64,000 nucleotides of DNA from assembly GCF_017355955.1 (NCBI RefSeq), contig NZ_JAFFID010000005.1:310001-374000 (forward strand), read 5' to 3'. Positions 7,291 to 16,584 of this stretch are shown in pieces. The notes beneath the pieces were generated by a model. It was not told where the DNA came from and searched no databases. It saw only the letters and a list, made by a program, of their open reading frames with translations. Within the stretch, counting starts at the first letter, position 1, and every line of letters starts with the position of its first letter. Position numbers and translations under genes: made by a program. This DNA is from Sabulibacter ruber (lineage in GTDB: Bacteria; Bacteroidota; Bacteroidia; Cytophagales; Hymenobacteraceae).

Positions 7291-9762
7291 TTAGTTTCTC
7301 ACCCGGTTCTGCTCGCTTTCAGAACTTCCGGTTTGGCGCTGGCGCTGATTCTGGGCCGTTTTCCCGAAACGATACGAAAACGACATGGTCACTACCCGCG
7401 AGTCGCCGGCGTTGCGCCACCAGGCCTCGGTGTTGATGAGGTTGTTGATGACACCATTGGTGATTCTGGTGTAGAAAATATCGGCTACGTTCAGGCGCAG
7501 GGTGGCTTTTTCCTGCAGGAAGCGCTTCTGCACGCCGGCGTTCGCCTGCCAGTAACCGCCCACTTTGAACTGGGTATATATGAGATCAGTGCGGTACAGA
7601 CCACTCACCTCGGCGCTCCAGCCTTTCTTCAACGTGATCTGGTTGTTGAGCGAGGCGTAGAAGAAGTTGCCGCTGGTTTTCAGGTAAGTGTCATACAACT
7701 TGCTGTCAAAGCGGTTGTGGCTGAGTTCGGCGTACAGGTTGGCCCGGAGCCATTTCACGGGGTTGTGCGTGGCGTTGAGGGAAACCACGAAGGACTCGCC
7801 CAACCTGAGGTTACCGGGGCGGCTGTAGTAGCGGTTCACTAATTGGCCATCGTCTTCGCGCTCTTTCACTATCTCAATGGTTTCGTTGATGAGATCGGTG
7901 GAGCGGCTGTACCGCGCCGAGGCCGTCACCAGACCGTGCGTGTACGACACCTCCAGGTTATGCGAGATGGTAGGCTGCAAAAACGGATTTCCCGAGTAGT
8001 AGGTGAGTTTGTCCAGCGGCGACAGGAACGGGTTCAGGTCCTGGAAAACCGGGCGGTCAATGCGTTTGCCGTACGAGAACGTGACGCTTTTGGCCCCGGC
8101 AGTATCCAGTTTGTACTGCAGGTACAGCGTGGGAAACAGGTGCGTGTAGTTGCGGCTGAAGGAGGAGTCTTTCTTCTCGGCGTTGCCCAGTTGGTGGCCT
8201 TTGGAGACGGTGTTCTCCAACCGTAGCCCGGCCTGCAGCGCCCATTGTTTGAAATCCTTGTTCATGTTCAGGTACCCGGCGTTGATGTTCTCGCGATACT
8301 TAAAATGGTTGCTCAGATTGAAATCTGGGGCGGTGATACCACCCACAGTGGAGAGGTAGTCGGCTTTGTTGTCGGTTTTGATGTAGCTGGCCTTGGCACC
8401 CATTTCCAGGTTCACCCCGTTTTTCAGCGGATGGCTGTAATCAGTCTTGGCGGTGTAGATGTTAATGCGGGCGGGCAGGGAACCGTCTAACTGGTCCTGG
8501 CCGGAGAGTTCGCCGCCCGATCCGTAAATGAAGTTTTTGTAGACTTGGTCGGCATCGGTTCTATAAACCAGGTAGTCCACGTCGGCGGCCAGCGAGCGGC
8601 CAGTTTTGCCGAACTCGTGCCGCAGGTTCAGGTTCACGCTCCCGTTCTGGAAGTCGTTGCGGCTCACGTTGTCGGCTACAATGGTGGAGGTGAGCAGCCC
8701 GTTGGCATCGCGCAGGCGGCTGATGTTTTCGGTATCGTTGTCGGAGGGGCGAGTGAGGCCGTTCACCACCAGGCCCAGCGTAGTGGTAGGGGTGGCGTAG
8801 AAATCAAGACCTACTTTGGCGGAATAGGATTCAAAACCGCGCAGCAGGTAGGAGTACTGACTGAACATAGATTCCAGCTGATTTCCTTCAGTTTTGTACC
8901 GGCGCTCAATGTTCAGATCGGTGAAGTTGTTTTGGGCCGTTTGCGAAAAAGTAGCAAATAAATTGAGCTTGTTTTTGCGGTAGTTCAGGTTGAGGCTGTT
9001 ACTGGTCTTACCCATCCTACCCCGGCCGTAGCTCAGGTTCAGGTTGCCGTTGAACGCCTCCACCGCCAATTTCTTCGTTCTGATGTTGATGACCCCGGCA
9101 TTGCCCGCCGCCTCGTACTTAGCCGGTGGGTTGGTCATGATTTCAATCTTGTCCAGCGTTTCGGAAGGAAGGGAGCGGAGGTAATTTTCCAGATCGGTTC
9201 CGGCCAGGTACGTGGGCCGGTCATCAATGAACACCACCACGCCCGCTTTCCCTTTCAAACTGATGGCCCCGTTCTCGCCCACCAACACGCCCGGCGATTT
9301 CTCCAGCACCTCCAGCGCACTGGTGCCCGCGTTGGAAAGGAGCGCATCCACGTTCACCACGGTACGGTCAATTTTCTGCTCCACAAACAGTTTCTGGCTG
9401 GCCACGGTCACTTCCTGCAGCACCTGCCCGCCGTTCTGCTCCAGTTGGATGGTGGGCAAGCTGAGTTGGGCGTTGGCGGCCTCCAGGGTAAGGGCGGCGC
9501 TCTGGTGAAGTTTGTAGCCCATGGCATTGACCACCACCAGGTACCGGTTGAATTTAAGGTTCTCCAGCTCAAACTTGCCCGCGGCATCGGTGATGCTGAT
9601 TTTCACCAGCGAGCTGTCCTGCGCTTTCAGGAGAGAAACCGTGGCCGCCTCCAGTGGTTTGTTGCTCTGGTCTTGGACAGCTCCGGTGATTTTGACGGTT
9701 TGCTGGGCCCAAGCCAGCGGAGAAAGTAACAGGAGAAGGAAGGGGAGAAAGAGTTTTTTCAT
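7291..9762 (-). CDS. Outer membrane beta-barrel / TonB-dependent receptor-like protein
   Basis: An 823-residue protein with a signal peptide (residues 1-19, ending AWAQ). A carboxypeptidase regulatory-like beta-sandwich covers residues 20-105 (VKITGAVQDQSNKPLEAATVSL). A plug-like domain follows at about 115-230, with VFIDDRPTYL and the INIRTKKL end. The large C-terminal barrel (OMP_b-brl_3 type, PF14905) ends in MSFSYRFGK. Such proteins sit in the outer membrane and take up or export an unknown ligand; no SusD-type or other partner is adjacent. It follows the M56 peptidase gene on the same strand after 130 bp, which may or may not mean co-transcription. The short tail after the last barrel strand is rich in Gln, Arg and Ser. 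Confidence 0.85.
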   Translation of the reverse strand: MKKLFLPFLLLLLSPLAWAQQTVKITGAVQDQSNKPLEAATVSLLKAQDSSLVKISITDAAGKFELENLKFNRYLVVVNAMGYKLHQSAALTLEAANAQLSLPTIQLEQNGGQVLQEVTVASQKLFVEQKIDRTVVNVDALLSNAGTSALEVLEKSPGVLVGENGAISLKGKAGVVVFIDDRPTYLAGTDLENYLRSLPSETLDKIEIMTNPPAKYEAAGNAGVINIRTKKLAVEAFNGNLNLSYGRGRMGKTSNSLNLNYRKNKLNLFATFSQTAQNNFTDLNIERRYKTEGNQLESMFSQYSYLLRGFESYSAKVGLDFYATPTTTLGLVVNGLTRPSDNDTENISRLRDANGLLTSTIVADNVSRNDFQNGSVNLNLRHEFGKTGRSLAADVDYLVYRTDADQVYKNFIYGSGGELSGQDQLDGSLPARINIYTAKTDYSHPLKNGVNLEMGAKASYIKTDNKADYLSTVGGITAPDFNLSNHFKYRENINAGYLNMNKDFKQWALQAGLRLENTVSKGHQLGNAEKKDSSFSRNYTHLFPTLYLQYKLDTAGAKSVTFSYGKRIDRPVFQDLNPFLSPLDKLTYYSGNPFLQPTISHNLEVSYTHGLVTASARYSRSTDLINETIEIVKEREDDGQLVNRYYSRPGNLRLGESFVVSLNATHNPVKWLRANLYAELSHNRFDSKLYDTYLKTSGNFFYASLNNQITLKKGWSAEVSGLYRTDLIYTQFKVGGYWQANAGVQKRFLQEKATLRLNVADIFYTRITNGVINNLINTEAWWRNAGDSRVVTMSFSYRFGKTAQNQRQRQTGSSESEQNRVRN

Positions 9763-9892
9763 GGGTTTATCAGGTAGAAAAGATTGGCGATTTGGCTAGA
9801 ACTGCCCCTCTGGCTGGAATTTAAAGGCACAGCTAGGGCTGGCACTCCTGTTTTTAGGAGGCGAAAGGTGGAAATCAGCAGGAAAATGGTAC

Positions 9893-11776
9893 TTATATGA
9901 TTGGCGGCAGTGCTTCCCGGGTTTTTTCTGGTTGGTGGAGCGCCTGGTATTGGTTGGCCTTGGTTTTGGGCAGGTAGGTGTATTCGTATTCCTGCGGGGT
10001 AAACCTGTGGCCCGGCATCAACTCAGCGTCTGGCCCTACCGAGGGGTTCCGCAACTGCTCGGCGGCTTTGGCAGACAGCTCCGCATATACCCGGTCGGCC
10101 TCGGCTTCTTTGACCAGCTCCTGGATCAGGGCTTCATGCAAGGGCAGGTGGTCGTGGGCTATGGTTTGGTCATTGATCTGGAACTGCACGGTTTTGTGGT
10201 TTTTCACTTTCACCACGTACACGGTTTCGTTGTGGGTAGTGGTAATGGTGCCGTTTTTGATAAAACCCACCAGAATCAGGTGCTTAGGCTCGGTGGCTAC
10301 CTCGGGAATAATTCCTTCTACCACCACTTTGAGGGCACCTTGTTCATATTGGCGCATCAGGTTTTGCATCAGGCTTTTGTACTGCGCTACCTCCTGGGGG
10401 CTGGCCTTCTCTCCGTTTATGCTGAGGGCTAAAACGTCTACGCTGTCTTTTTCAATTTCATAGACTATTCCGTTTCGCTCAAAGCTATACCTCTGGATTG
10501 CCCCCTCGCAGGATTTCTGGGCAGCACCAGATACGCGCAATTCTCTTGGGGCTGTCTGACTCTGCAAGGCAAGCTGCCCGCCGGTTTTTGCAGATGCCTG
10601 TGCTTTTACTTTGACGGGAGGTAGGGCTTTGACTTGAGCAACTGCCTCTGGGATGCTTGCGGTCGTCTTTTTGGGGAGCAGAATCTCCAGGGCTTGCGCG
10701 GGCAACTTCTCTGCAAAAGCCGGAGCGTTTTGGCGCGCAAAACCCAAAAACAGCATGGAAACGAGCACCAGGCAAGCGCTTACAAACACCTTCTCGGTCC
10801 GCTGCAAGGGCACGTTGTCTTTGTAAATGATTCGTTTCACGCGGTCGGTGAGGGAGGTGCGTTTGTCGGCGAAGCCGGGGGCCAGGCCAAACTGGGCGAA
10901 GTTGTATTCCTGGAAAGAGACCAGCGCCTGCAGGAAATTGGTTTTGCTTTGCAGCGCCTGGATGGCCAGGTCATCGCAGCAATTCTCGCGTTCCTGCCGC
11001 AGACGCGCCGATAACCACAGCACTCCGGGATTGAAGAAATACAGCACCTCGGCTACGGTTTGCAGCAGGTTTACCAGGTAATCGCGGCGGCGGATGTGAG
11101 CCAGCTCGTGCAGTAGAATGGCCTCTACCTGCTCTGCGGGTAATTGCGCCAGCATGCCCGTGGGTACCAGCACCAGCGGCTTCAGGAACCCGATGACCAC
11201 CGGCACCTTCACCAGGCCAGATTCCAGCAAAGAAATAGGCCACCTAATCTGCAGGCGAGCTCCTAACTCAGCAACTCGGGCACTCCAGAAGGTAGACGCC
11301 GGGCTAGTCTGTTCCTTGCGTAACCGTCCCACGTACTGCAGGCCGCTCAGGATCTGGAGGCTCTTGAAGGCGAACACCAGAAACCAGACCAGCACTATGG
11401 TAGAGGCGTGACTGGTGCAAAACGAAACAAAGGTTTGGGTAAGCGATGGGGCAGGGTTTTCCGTAGAAAGTAATCCCGAAGAAACCACCATCACCTCAGA
11501 AAAAATAGGCAAGATGGAAGGACCAGCCAAAGCAGGGGCTTGCGCAACTCCGGTTTTCAGTTCAAGCCAGAACGTAAGGCCGTTGGTGCCCAGAAACACT
11601 GCAAACAGACCCGCCAGCAAGTTGTACCGCAAGGCCGGGGTAGATTTGCGGGTGACCTGTACAATCAGTCCGGCGGCAATGGCCAGGACCAGGCCCTGCC
11701 AAAGCGAGTGCACCAAAGTCCAGCAAAGGGCCTGAACGAAGTCTGAAGAAAGAATCTGGGCTGGCAGAAATGGCAT
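9893..11776 (-). CDS. M56 family (BlaR1/MecR1-like) membrane metallopeptidase
   Basis: A 627-residue protein. The N-terminal half has several membrane helices (first at about 15-40, others near 95-115 and 125-150, one near 315-335). The zinc site HELAH is near residue 223, followed by ENCCDDLA, which supplies the third ligand. After the last helix comes an Ala/Lys/Pro-rich linker and a C-terminal extracytoplasmic region with no recognised domain; it is not a beta-lactamase-like sensor. By family knowledge, BlaR1-type proteins sense a signal outside and cleave BlaI-type repressors inside. The BlaI-type gene is 17 bp upstream, so this is the usual pair. The inducer need not be a beta-lactam, and no beta-lactamase gene is nearby. 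Confidence 0.88.
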   Translation of the reverse strand: MPFLPAQILSSDFVQALCWTLVHSLWQGLVLAIAAGLIVQVTRKSTPALRYNLLAGLFAVFLGTNGLTFWLELKTGVAQAPALAGPSILPIFSEVMVVSSGLLSTENPAPSLTQTFVSFCTSHASTIVLVWFLVFAFKSLQILSGLQYVGRLRKEQTSPASTFWSARVAELGARLQIRWPISLLESGLVKVPVVIGFLKPLVLVPTGMLAQLPAEQVEAILLHELAHIRRRDYLVNLLQTVAEVLYFFNPGVLWLSARLRQERENCCDDLAIQALQSKTNFLQALVSFQEYNFAQFGLAPGFADKRTSLTDRVKRIIYKDNVPLQRTEKVFVSACLVLVSMLFLGFARQNAPAFAEKLPAQALEILLPKKTTASIPEAVAQVKALPPVKVKAQASAKTGGQLALQSQTAPRELRVSGAAQKSCEGAIQRYSFERNGIVYEIEKDSVDVLALSINGEKASPQEVAQYKSLMQNLMRQYEQGALKVVVEGIIPEVATEPKHLILVGFIKNGTITTTHNETVYVVKVKNHKTVQFQINDQTIAHDHLPLHEALIQELVKEAEADRVYAELSAKAAEQLRNPSVGPDAELMPGHRFTPQEYEYTYLPKTKANQYQALHQPEKTREALPPII

Positions 11777-11793
11777 ATCCGTTCTGGTGAGGG

Positions 11794-12192
11794 TTATTCT
11801 TTCGGCATGTTTTTGATCATCTCCTTAATGGCTTCCAGCTCTTCCTTGGAAGTCTTCTGGTTGCCCAACAGCTGCATCACCAGTTTACCCGCCGAGCCGT
11901 TGAACAGGGTATCCACAAATTTATCTACCAGGTGGTCTTTGGTTTTCTGCTCGGCCTCTGCTGCCCGGTAAATGTGCTTCATGCTGCTCTCGTCGCGGGT
12001 CAGGAGCCCTTTCTCCACCATAATCTGCATGAGCTTGAGGGTGGAGGTGTAGTTCACCGGCCGCTGCAGATTAAGCTCATCGTTCACGAAACGCACCGTG
12101 GAGGGACCGTGCTGCCACAATACCTGCAAAATCTCCAGCTCCGCCTTGGTGGGTTCCGGTAACTTGTTTTTTGATTGATCTTTAGCATTCAT
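11794..12192 (-). CDS. BlaI/MecI/CopY family transcriptional repressor
   Basis: This is a 132-residue winged-helix protein from ATG 12192 (MNAKDQSKNK). The DNA-binding part is PTKAELEILQVLWQHGPSTV and NYTSTLKLMQIMVEKGLL, with the cleavage/dimerisation helices after residue 70. An upstream in-frame ATG at 12222 would place the start inside the operator-like inverted repeat and over the candidate promoter, so I prefer 12192. It should repress its own operon and be inactivated by the M56 peptidase encoded directly downstream. The C-terminal half ends in an acidic helix typical of the family. Confidence 0.9.
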   Translation of the reverse strand: MNAKDQSKNKLPEPTKAELEILQVLWQHGPSTVRFVNDELNLQRPVNYTSTLKLMQIMVEKGLLTRDESSMKHIYRAAEAEQKTKDHLVDKFVDTLFNGSAGKLVMQLLGNQKTSKEELEAIKEMIKNMPKE

Positions 12193-12196
12193 GCGA

Positions 12197-12226
12197 TAAA
12201 GGTAGGAAAGATTTCGTACCATACAA
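12197..12226 (-). promoter_or_regulatory. Candidate promoter of the blaI-type operon
   Basis: On the minus strand TTG (12226-12224) is followed by 19 bases and TACCTTTA (12204-12197), close to the Bacteroidetes TTTG/TAnnTTTG pattern. The expected start of transcription falls at or next to ATG 12192, so the transcript could be leaderless or nearly so. Confidence 0.5.
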
Positions 12227-12262
12227 GGGTTAGGTCTGTATTCGTACGAAATTTTTCCTACC
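12200..12262. promoter_or_regulatory. Long inverted repeat, putative BlaI-type operator
   Basis: GGTAGGAAAGATTTCGTAC at 12200-12218 is matched by its reverse complement at 12244-12262 in 18 of 19 positions. The arms are separated by 25 bases and overlap the candidate promoter. Binding of the repressor encoded next to it is the simplest explanation. Confidence 0.6.
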
Positions 12263-12535
12263 TGACAGCTAACTTCATCTCAACCCCTATGCCTAAGGAA
12301 TTATTTCTTCTGAATGTTTTCTGGTAAAAGCAGCGAAACGCCTCTGCTAAACACCTAAACCTATGAAGTAGTGAATATGGTTTATTGGGGAAAGCTCTTC
12401 TGAGGAGAAGGTGAAATTGCTTTATTTTTAGAAAATTGAGAGATAAACAAAAGAACTTGCTGTAATTAGAAATTGTAAAATTATGGGTAGGGGAAATTGT
12501 TGTACCTTCGGCCTATTGAAGTTCAGTAGTGCGTA
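12263..12535. other. AT-rich intergenic region between divergent blaI-type and yaiO-type genes
   Basis: There is no ORF of note. A TACCTTCG sequence at 12503-12510, 25 bases before the start codon of the next plus-strand gene, resembles the -7 element, but no TTG lies at the right distance. Nothing else is recognised. Confidence 0.5.
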
Positions 12536-13831
12536 ATGTCCGCTTTCCTTTCCCTTTTCAGCAACTCTTTAGTACCAGCTTTTAGAAAGAAGTTCTTCCG
12601 GGTTCTTTTTACAGTAACGGCTTTTCTGGTTTGGTTTCCCGCTCTGGTGCATGCCCAATCCCTTTCCCCCGATGACTATTTTCAACAAGCCCGCAGGTTG
12701 GCGTTTGAAGAAAAGAACTATCCTGCGGCTATCCAGAATTGCCGGCTAGCCCTGCAGCAAAGCCCCGATTACCTGGACATCAGGATCTTCTTAGGTCGTT
12801 TGTATTACTGGAACGGTCAGCCCGATTCTTCTTTGGTGGTTTTGCAGGAAGCCCTGCAAGCCAAACCGGAGTATGAAGACGCTGCCATTGCCTTAGCCGA
12901 TGTTTTCTACTTTGAGCAGGAGTTCTCTAAGGCGCTCACCACCAGTAGCCAGGGGTTAACCTTTCATCCCGCGTCCAGGGAACTGGCCCTCCGGAAAGTC
13001 AAAAGCCTGGCTGCCTTGGAGCGAACCCAGGAAGCCTTCGCCTTCGCCGATAGTTTGCTGCGCGTGAACCCAACAGATGAGCAACTTCGGTCTTTCACAA
13101 ACCAGCTCAGGGAGTTCAGTTACGCAAACAGGATTGGCGTGTCATACGAATACACCTACTTCAACAAGCAGTTCTCCAATGCCTGGAACATGATGAACGT
13201 GGATTATGGCCGCAAAACCAAGGCTGGAGCATTTACTGGCCGCGTGAGTTACGCCAGCCGCTATGCCCGGAACGGATTCCAGTTTGAGGCCGAGGCTTAC
13301 CCGCGTATCTCCAAGACCTTCTATGCCTATACCAATATTGGGTTTTCGCCAGACTTACCGGTGTTTCCAAAGTTCAGGGCCGGGTTTTCTCTGTACGCCA
13401 ACCTGCCCAGAGCCTGGGAAGCCGAAGGTGGTTTCCGTTACCTGAATTTCAGCAGCAGCACCTGGGTGTATACCCTCTCGGCGGGGAAATACTACCGCAA
13501 TTTCTGGTTCAACGCCAGAACCTACCTTACCCCAAGAAACAGTAGTGTATCCCAATCCTGTGCGTTGACCGCCCGGTATTACCTTAAAGGGGCCGATGAT
13601 TTCTTTTCTTTGTCGCTGGGCCGGGGTGTCTCACCGGATGACCGCATGCAGGCCAACCGCCTGAACAGCGTTTATCAGCTGGAAACCTACCGCATTGGGG
13701 CAGGATACAGGTTTACCTTAGCCAAACGGCACCTGATTTCCTTTGTCTCTACCTTTGAACGGGGAGAGTACATGCCCGAAACCAAAGGAAATCAGTTTAA
13801 CTTCTCCACCGGGTACCAGCTTCGGTTTTAG
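12536..13831 (+). CDS. YaiO-type outer membrane beta-barrel protein with TPR domain
   Basis: A 431-residue protein with an N-terminal export signal (about residues 20-41, ending LVHAQS). Three or four TPR-like helical pairs follow (residues 45-190: YPAAIQNCRLALQQSPDYLDIRIFLG written as repeated units). The C-terminal beta-barrel (200-431) alternates aromatic/polar strands and ends in FSTGYQLRF with a terminal Phe, as expected for outer-membrane insertion. The TPR-plus-barrel layout is that of the YaiO family and of polysaccharide exporters such as PgaA. It is convergent with a GT2/HEAT/response regulator/kinase operon, and I infer it is the outer-membrane component of that polysaccharide system. 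Confidence 0.82.
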   Translation: MSAFLSLFSNSLVPAFRKKFFRVLFTVTAFLVWFPALVHAQSLSPDDYFQQARRLAFEEKNYPAAIQNCRLALQQSPDYLDIRIFLGRLYYWNGQPDSSLVVLQEALQAKPEYEDAAIALADVFYFEQEFSKALTTSSQGLTFHPASRELALRKVKSLAALERTQEAFAFADSLLRVNPTDEQLRSFTNQLREFSYANRIGVSYEYTYFNKQFSNAWNMMNVDYGRKTKAGAFTGRVSYASRYARNGFQFEAEAYPRISKTFYAYTNIGFSPDLPVFPKFRAGFSLYANLPRAWEAEGGFRYLNFSSSTWVYTLSAGKYYRNFWFNARTYLTPRNSSVSQSCALTARYYLKGADDFFSLSLGRGVSPDDRMQANRLNSVYQLETYRIGAGYRFTLAKRHLISFVSTFERGEYMPETKGNQFNFSTGYQLRF

Positions 13832-13931
13832 ATACAAGCCGGGAACAGGTCTTAACCATTTGTGCCAAGACCTCCCGCTTAAAAAATCAGGATCGTTTTA
13901 GGCGACTTAAGGAAGCAAATAACGCGCCCCA

Positions 13932-13967
13932 GTTTTGAAGCTGATTTCCAGGAATCAGCCTTAAAAC
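13932..13967. repeat. Dyad repeat copy, convergent intergenic region
   Basis: GTTTT (13932-13936) pairs with AAAAC (13963-13967), and GCTGATT (13940-13946) pairs with AATCAGC (13953-13959). This is a well-conserved family member between two convergent genes, suited to a two-way terminator. A partial GTTTTAGGCGACTTAAGG, about 40 bp to the left, may be a decayed second copy. Confidence 0.7.
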
Positions 13968-14028
13968 AGAGTTGTGTCTTTTTTAGGGGTTTGATGACAG
14001 AGGCTTTCGCGTTGCCTCACCTGCAGGA

Positions 14029-15465
14029 TCAAGCGCCGGTGTCTGGTTTTGCAACGGGTGGGGCCGAAAAGCCTTGCCGGGTCATCTCGCCCCAGCTGTT
14101 CTTTTTCCGGACCAGATCCACAATGCCCCGGATAGACGACCATACCACGAAGGGATGAAACAGGAACGGTTCCAGGATGGCGGTCAGGATAAGCTTGCCT
14201 ACTTCGCCTTTCTTTTTGTATTGGTTGAAGGTGGCTACTTCCATCAAGATGGCGAAAATGGAAAACAGCCACCCAAAGATGAAGATGAAGCCTGTAAGCG
14301 CCAGGAAAAAGGGCCAGTTGATGAGTCCAGCCAGCGCCAGAACCACAAACAGCACAAACCCGGTGAATTCTACCACGGGGGCCAGGAACTCAAAGAAAAA
14401 CCAGTAAGGGTAACTCAGCATCCCCAGCAGTCCATATTTGGGGTTGAAAAACAAGCCCCGGTGCATGCGCAGGGTTTCTATGGTGCCGCGCATCCAGCGG
14501 TTACGCTGGCGGCCCAGGATTTGGTAGGTGGCGGGAGCCTCGGTCCAGCAGAGCGGGTCTGGGATGAAGGTGACTTTGTAAGGCAGTTTCCGGTCGGCCA
14601 TGTAGCGGCGCATCCGTACCACCAGCTCCATGTCCTCGCCTACGGTTCTGTGATCATAGCCACCGGCTTCAATGGCTATTTTTCGGTCAAAAGCGCCAAA
14701 AGCCCCCGAAATCAGGAGCAGGCCGTTCAGGCGGCTCCAGGCCATTCTGCCCAGCAAAAACGCCCTGATGTATTCCAGAGCCTGAGCCCGCGGCAGAAAC
14801 TGTTTGGGCAGGTTAACCTCAACCAGTTTTCCGTTCTCAAACAAGCAGGAGTTGGCAATGCGCACCACGCCGCCGGTGGCAATGACCTTCTTTTCTGTGC
14901 TCTCCATGAACGGTTTCAGCAGCTTCAGTAAGGCATCCTGTTCCAGAATACAGTCTACGTCAATGCACACCAGGTACTGGTGCTTGGCTATGTTAATGCC
15001 GGTATTCAGGGCATCGGCTTTGCCGCCATTTTCTTTGTCAATGACCACCAGTTTGCCGAAAACCGAATTGGTGCTTTTGTAAATGGCCTTTACTTTTTTG
15101 GTGGGTATGCGCGGGTGATAGGAGATGTTCACCGGCTCCAGTTGGTAAGCGGCTATCAGTTTGGCCATGGAATCATCTTTGCTGCCGTCATTGATGATGA
15201 TGAGCTCCAGGTGGTTGTAGTAGATGTTGAGCAAAGACCGAACATTCTCCACAATGTTGGCGCCTTCATTGTAAGCGGGAGCCAGGATGCTCACCGAAGG
15301 CGCAAAAGGGGAGGAGGCCAGCAGGTTGTAATCGGTTAGTTTGCTTTTGCGCAGGTAGGTAATTGCCTCTGCAATAGCCAGGGTGCCTAAGAAAATATAA
15401 CAACTGAGCATGCAGACGGCATAAACCAGCAAGCCGCTGTTGAAGAAATGGTACAGGTACTCCAT
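14029..15465 (-). CDS. Membrane glycosyltransferase family 2 (processive polysaccharide synthase-like)
   Basis: A 478-residue protein with one N-terminal membrane helix pair (about 8-35) and a GT2 domain. Motifs are SILAPAYNEG near residue 58, INDGSKDD near residue 91, CIDVDC (DXD) near residue 167, the acceptor-site GED near residue 273 and QRNRWMRGT near residue 317. These are the D,D,D,QxxRW hallmarks of PgaC/BcsA-type synthases. Three or four further helices follow (350-440). It should polymerise a sugar nucleotide and move the chain across the inner membrane. It is the last gene of an operon with a HEAT protein, a response regulator and a hybrid kinase. The polymer is unknown. Confidence 0.88.
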   Translation of the reverse strand: MEYLYHFFNSGLLVYAVCMLSCYIFLGTLAIAEAITYLRKSKLTDYNLLASSPFAPSVSILAPAYNEGANIVENVRSLLNIYYNHLELIIINDGSKDDSMAKLIAAYQLEPVNISYHPRIPTKKVKAIYKSTNSVFGKLVVIDKENGGKADALNTGINIAKHQYLVCIDVDCILEQDALLKLLKPFMESTEKKVIATGGVVRIANSCLFENGKLVEVNLPKQFLPRAQALEYIRAFLLGRMAWSRLNGLLLISGAFGAFDRKIAIEAGGYDHRTVGEDMELVVRMRRYMADRKLPYKVTFIPDPLCWTEAPATYQILGRQRNRWMRGTIETLRMHRGLFFNPKYGLLGMLSYPYWFFFEFLAPVVEFTGFVLFVVLALAGLINWPFFLALTGFIFIFGWLFSIFAILMEVATFNQYKKKGEVGKLILTAILEPFLFHPFVVWSSIRGIVDLVRKKNSWGEMTRQGFSAPPVAKPDTGA

Positions 15466-15489
15466 TAAGAATTAGATGCGGTTTTCTCT

Positions 15490-16545
15490 TCAGGCAAGGT
15501 GTTGGTAAGCTTCTGCCTGCGTTTGTAAGTGGCGGATGGCCTGGTCCGCCGCCAGGCGGATGTCAGCGTCTGAGTTTTGCTGCAGTTCCTGTAAAAACGG
15601 AAGATCCTCGGGGGCGCCGGTTTTGCTGAGTTCAGTCAGAATGGTCATCTGCAGGTCTTTGTCTGCTTCGGTAAGGAACAGCTTTTTAAGGGCCGTAGAT
15701 GCCAGGCCAGACGGAATTTCGCCTAAGCAGGAAATGGCCTGCCGCCGCACCGTTTCATCAGGGTGGCTCAGGCAGGCGATTACCTCGTGCTGGAAGTTGC
15801 TGGCGTGTTGCTCTCCAATCAGTTTCAGAGCGAATTGCACCACGCTGGCGTTAGAAGAGTGAAGCCAGCGGGTAATCACTTCCTCTGATGGAATTTGCTG
15901 GCTGGCCAATAACTGCAGCAATTTAACCTGGTGCCATTCGGTGAGCGGATAGGCCAGTTCCTCAAAGAAGTGAAGCCCTTCGTATTGTTGCAGAAACACC
16001 ATGGCTATCTGGGCCTCCATCCGGACGGCTGGGTGCCGGTGGTTGGTTAGAGGATAGATTTCCGGCATTAATTCCGGCACGTTCATAATGGCGATGTCCT
16101 GGATGCCTTTTGCTTTCAGGTGCCACTGGCTGCTGTGCAGGTTCCGTAAAGACAATTCTGGCAGGCCTAGTTGCCGGTACAGTTTCTCCAGGTTCTCGCC
16201 GGGTTGCCCGCTGAGGCTTTGCTTCAGGCTTTTGAGTTCCTGCAGCAGAACACGCCGGGCAAAGCCTTTTTTCAACAGCCGGGCAATATCCTGGGGTACG
16301 TCAAAGGCATGGCCTGCCTCAACGGCTTCTTCCAGCAGAATGCCCACCAGCCAATCTTTGAACTGGTATTGAAGCCTGAGCTGTCTTGCCTGGGCGGCGT
16401 TTTTGAGGAGTAACAGGGCCAGCATGCACCCCACCAATACCAGAATCAACCCAGAGGTGATTCCTATGGCAACGTAAAAGAACCTGGGGCTGGTAAACGC
16501 CTCTATCTGCAAAAGAACCATGGAGCCGGAGTAAGGTTGCGCCAA
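15490..16545 (-). CDS. Membrane-anchored HEAT-repeat protein
   Basis: A 351-residue protein with a single membrane helix near residues 25-47 (FYVAIGITSGLILVLVGCML) and then an all-helical body. At least four HEAT-like units are visible between residues 150 and 340, with repeated patterns such as HPAVRMEAQIAM, NASVVQFALKLIGE, DETVRRQAISCLGE and DADIRLAADQAIRHL. The start may instead be ATG 16521. HEAT repeats are protein-protein scaffolds. Its place between a CheY-like regulator and a polysaccharide synthase suggests it couples signalling to the synthase at the inner membrane; this is inference. Confidence 0.8.
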   Translation of the reverse strand: MAQPYSGSMVLLQIEAFTSPRFFYVAIGITSGLILVLVGCMLALLLLKNAAQARQLRLQYQFKDWLVGILLEEAVEAGHAFDVPQDIARLLKKGFARRVLLQELKSLKQSLSGQPGENLEKLYRQLGLPELSLRNLHSSQWHLKAKGIQDIAIMNVPELMPEIYPLTNHRHPAVRMEAQIAMVFLQQYEGLHFFEELAYPLTEWHQVKLLQLLASQQIPSEEVITRWLHSSNASVVQFALKLIGEQHASNFQHEVIACLSHPDETVRRQAISCLGEIPSGLASTALKKLFLTEADKDLQMTILTELSKTGAPEDLPFLQELQQNSDADIRLAADQAIRHLQTQAEAYQHLA

Positions 16546-16584
16546 ACTGTAATGGGTTAAATTCTGTTCAAATCTTGTTTCTGG

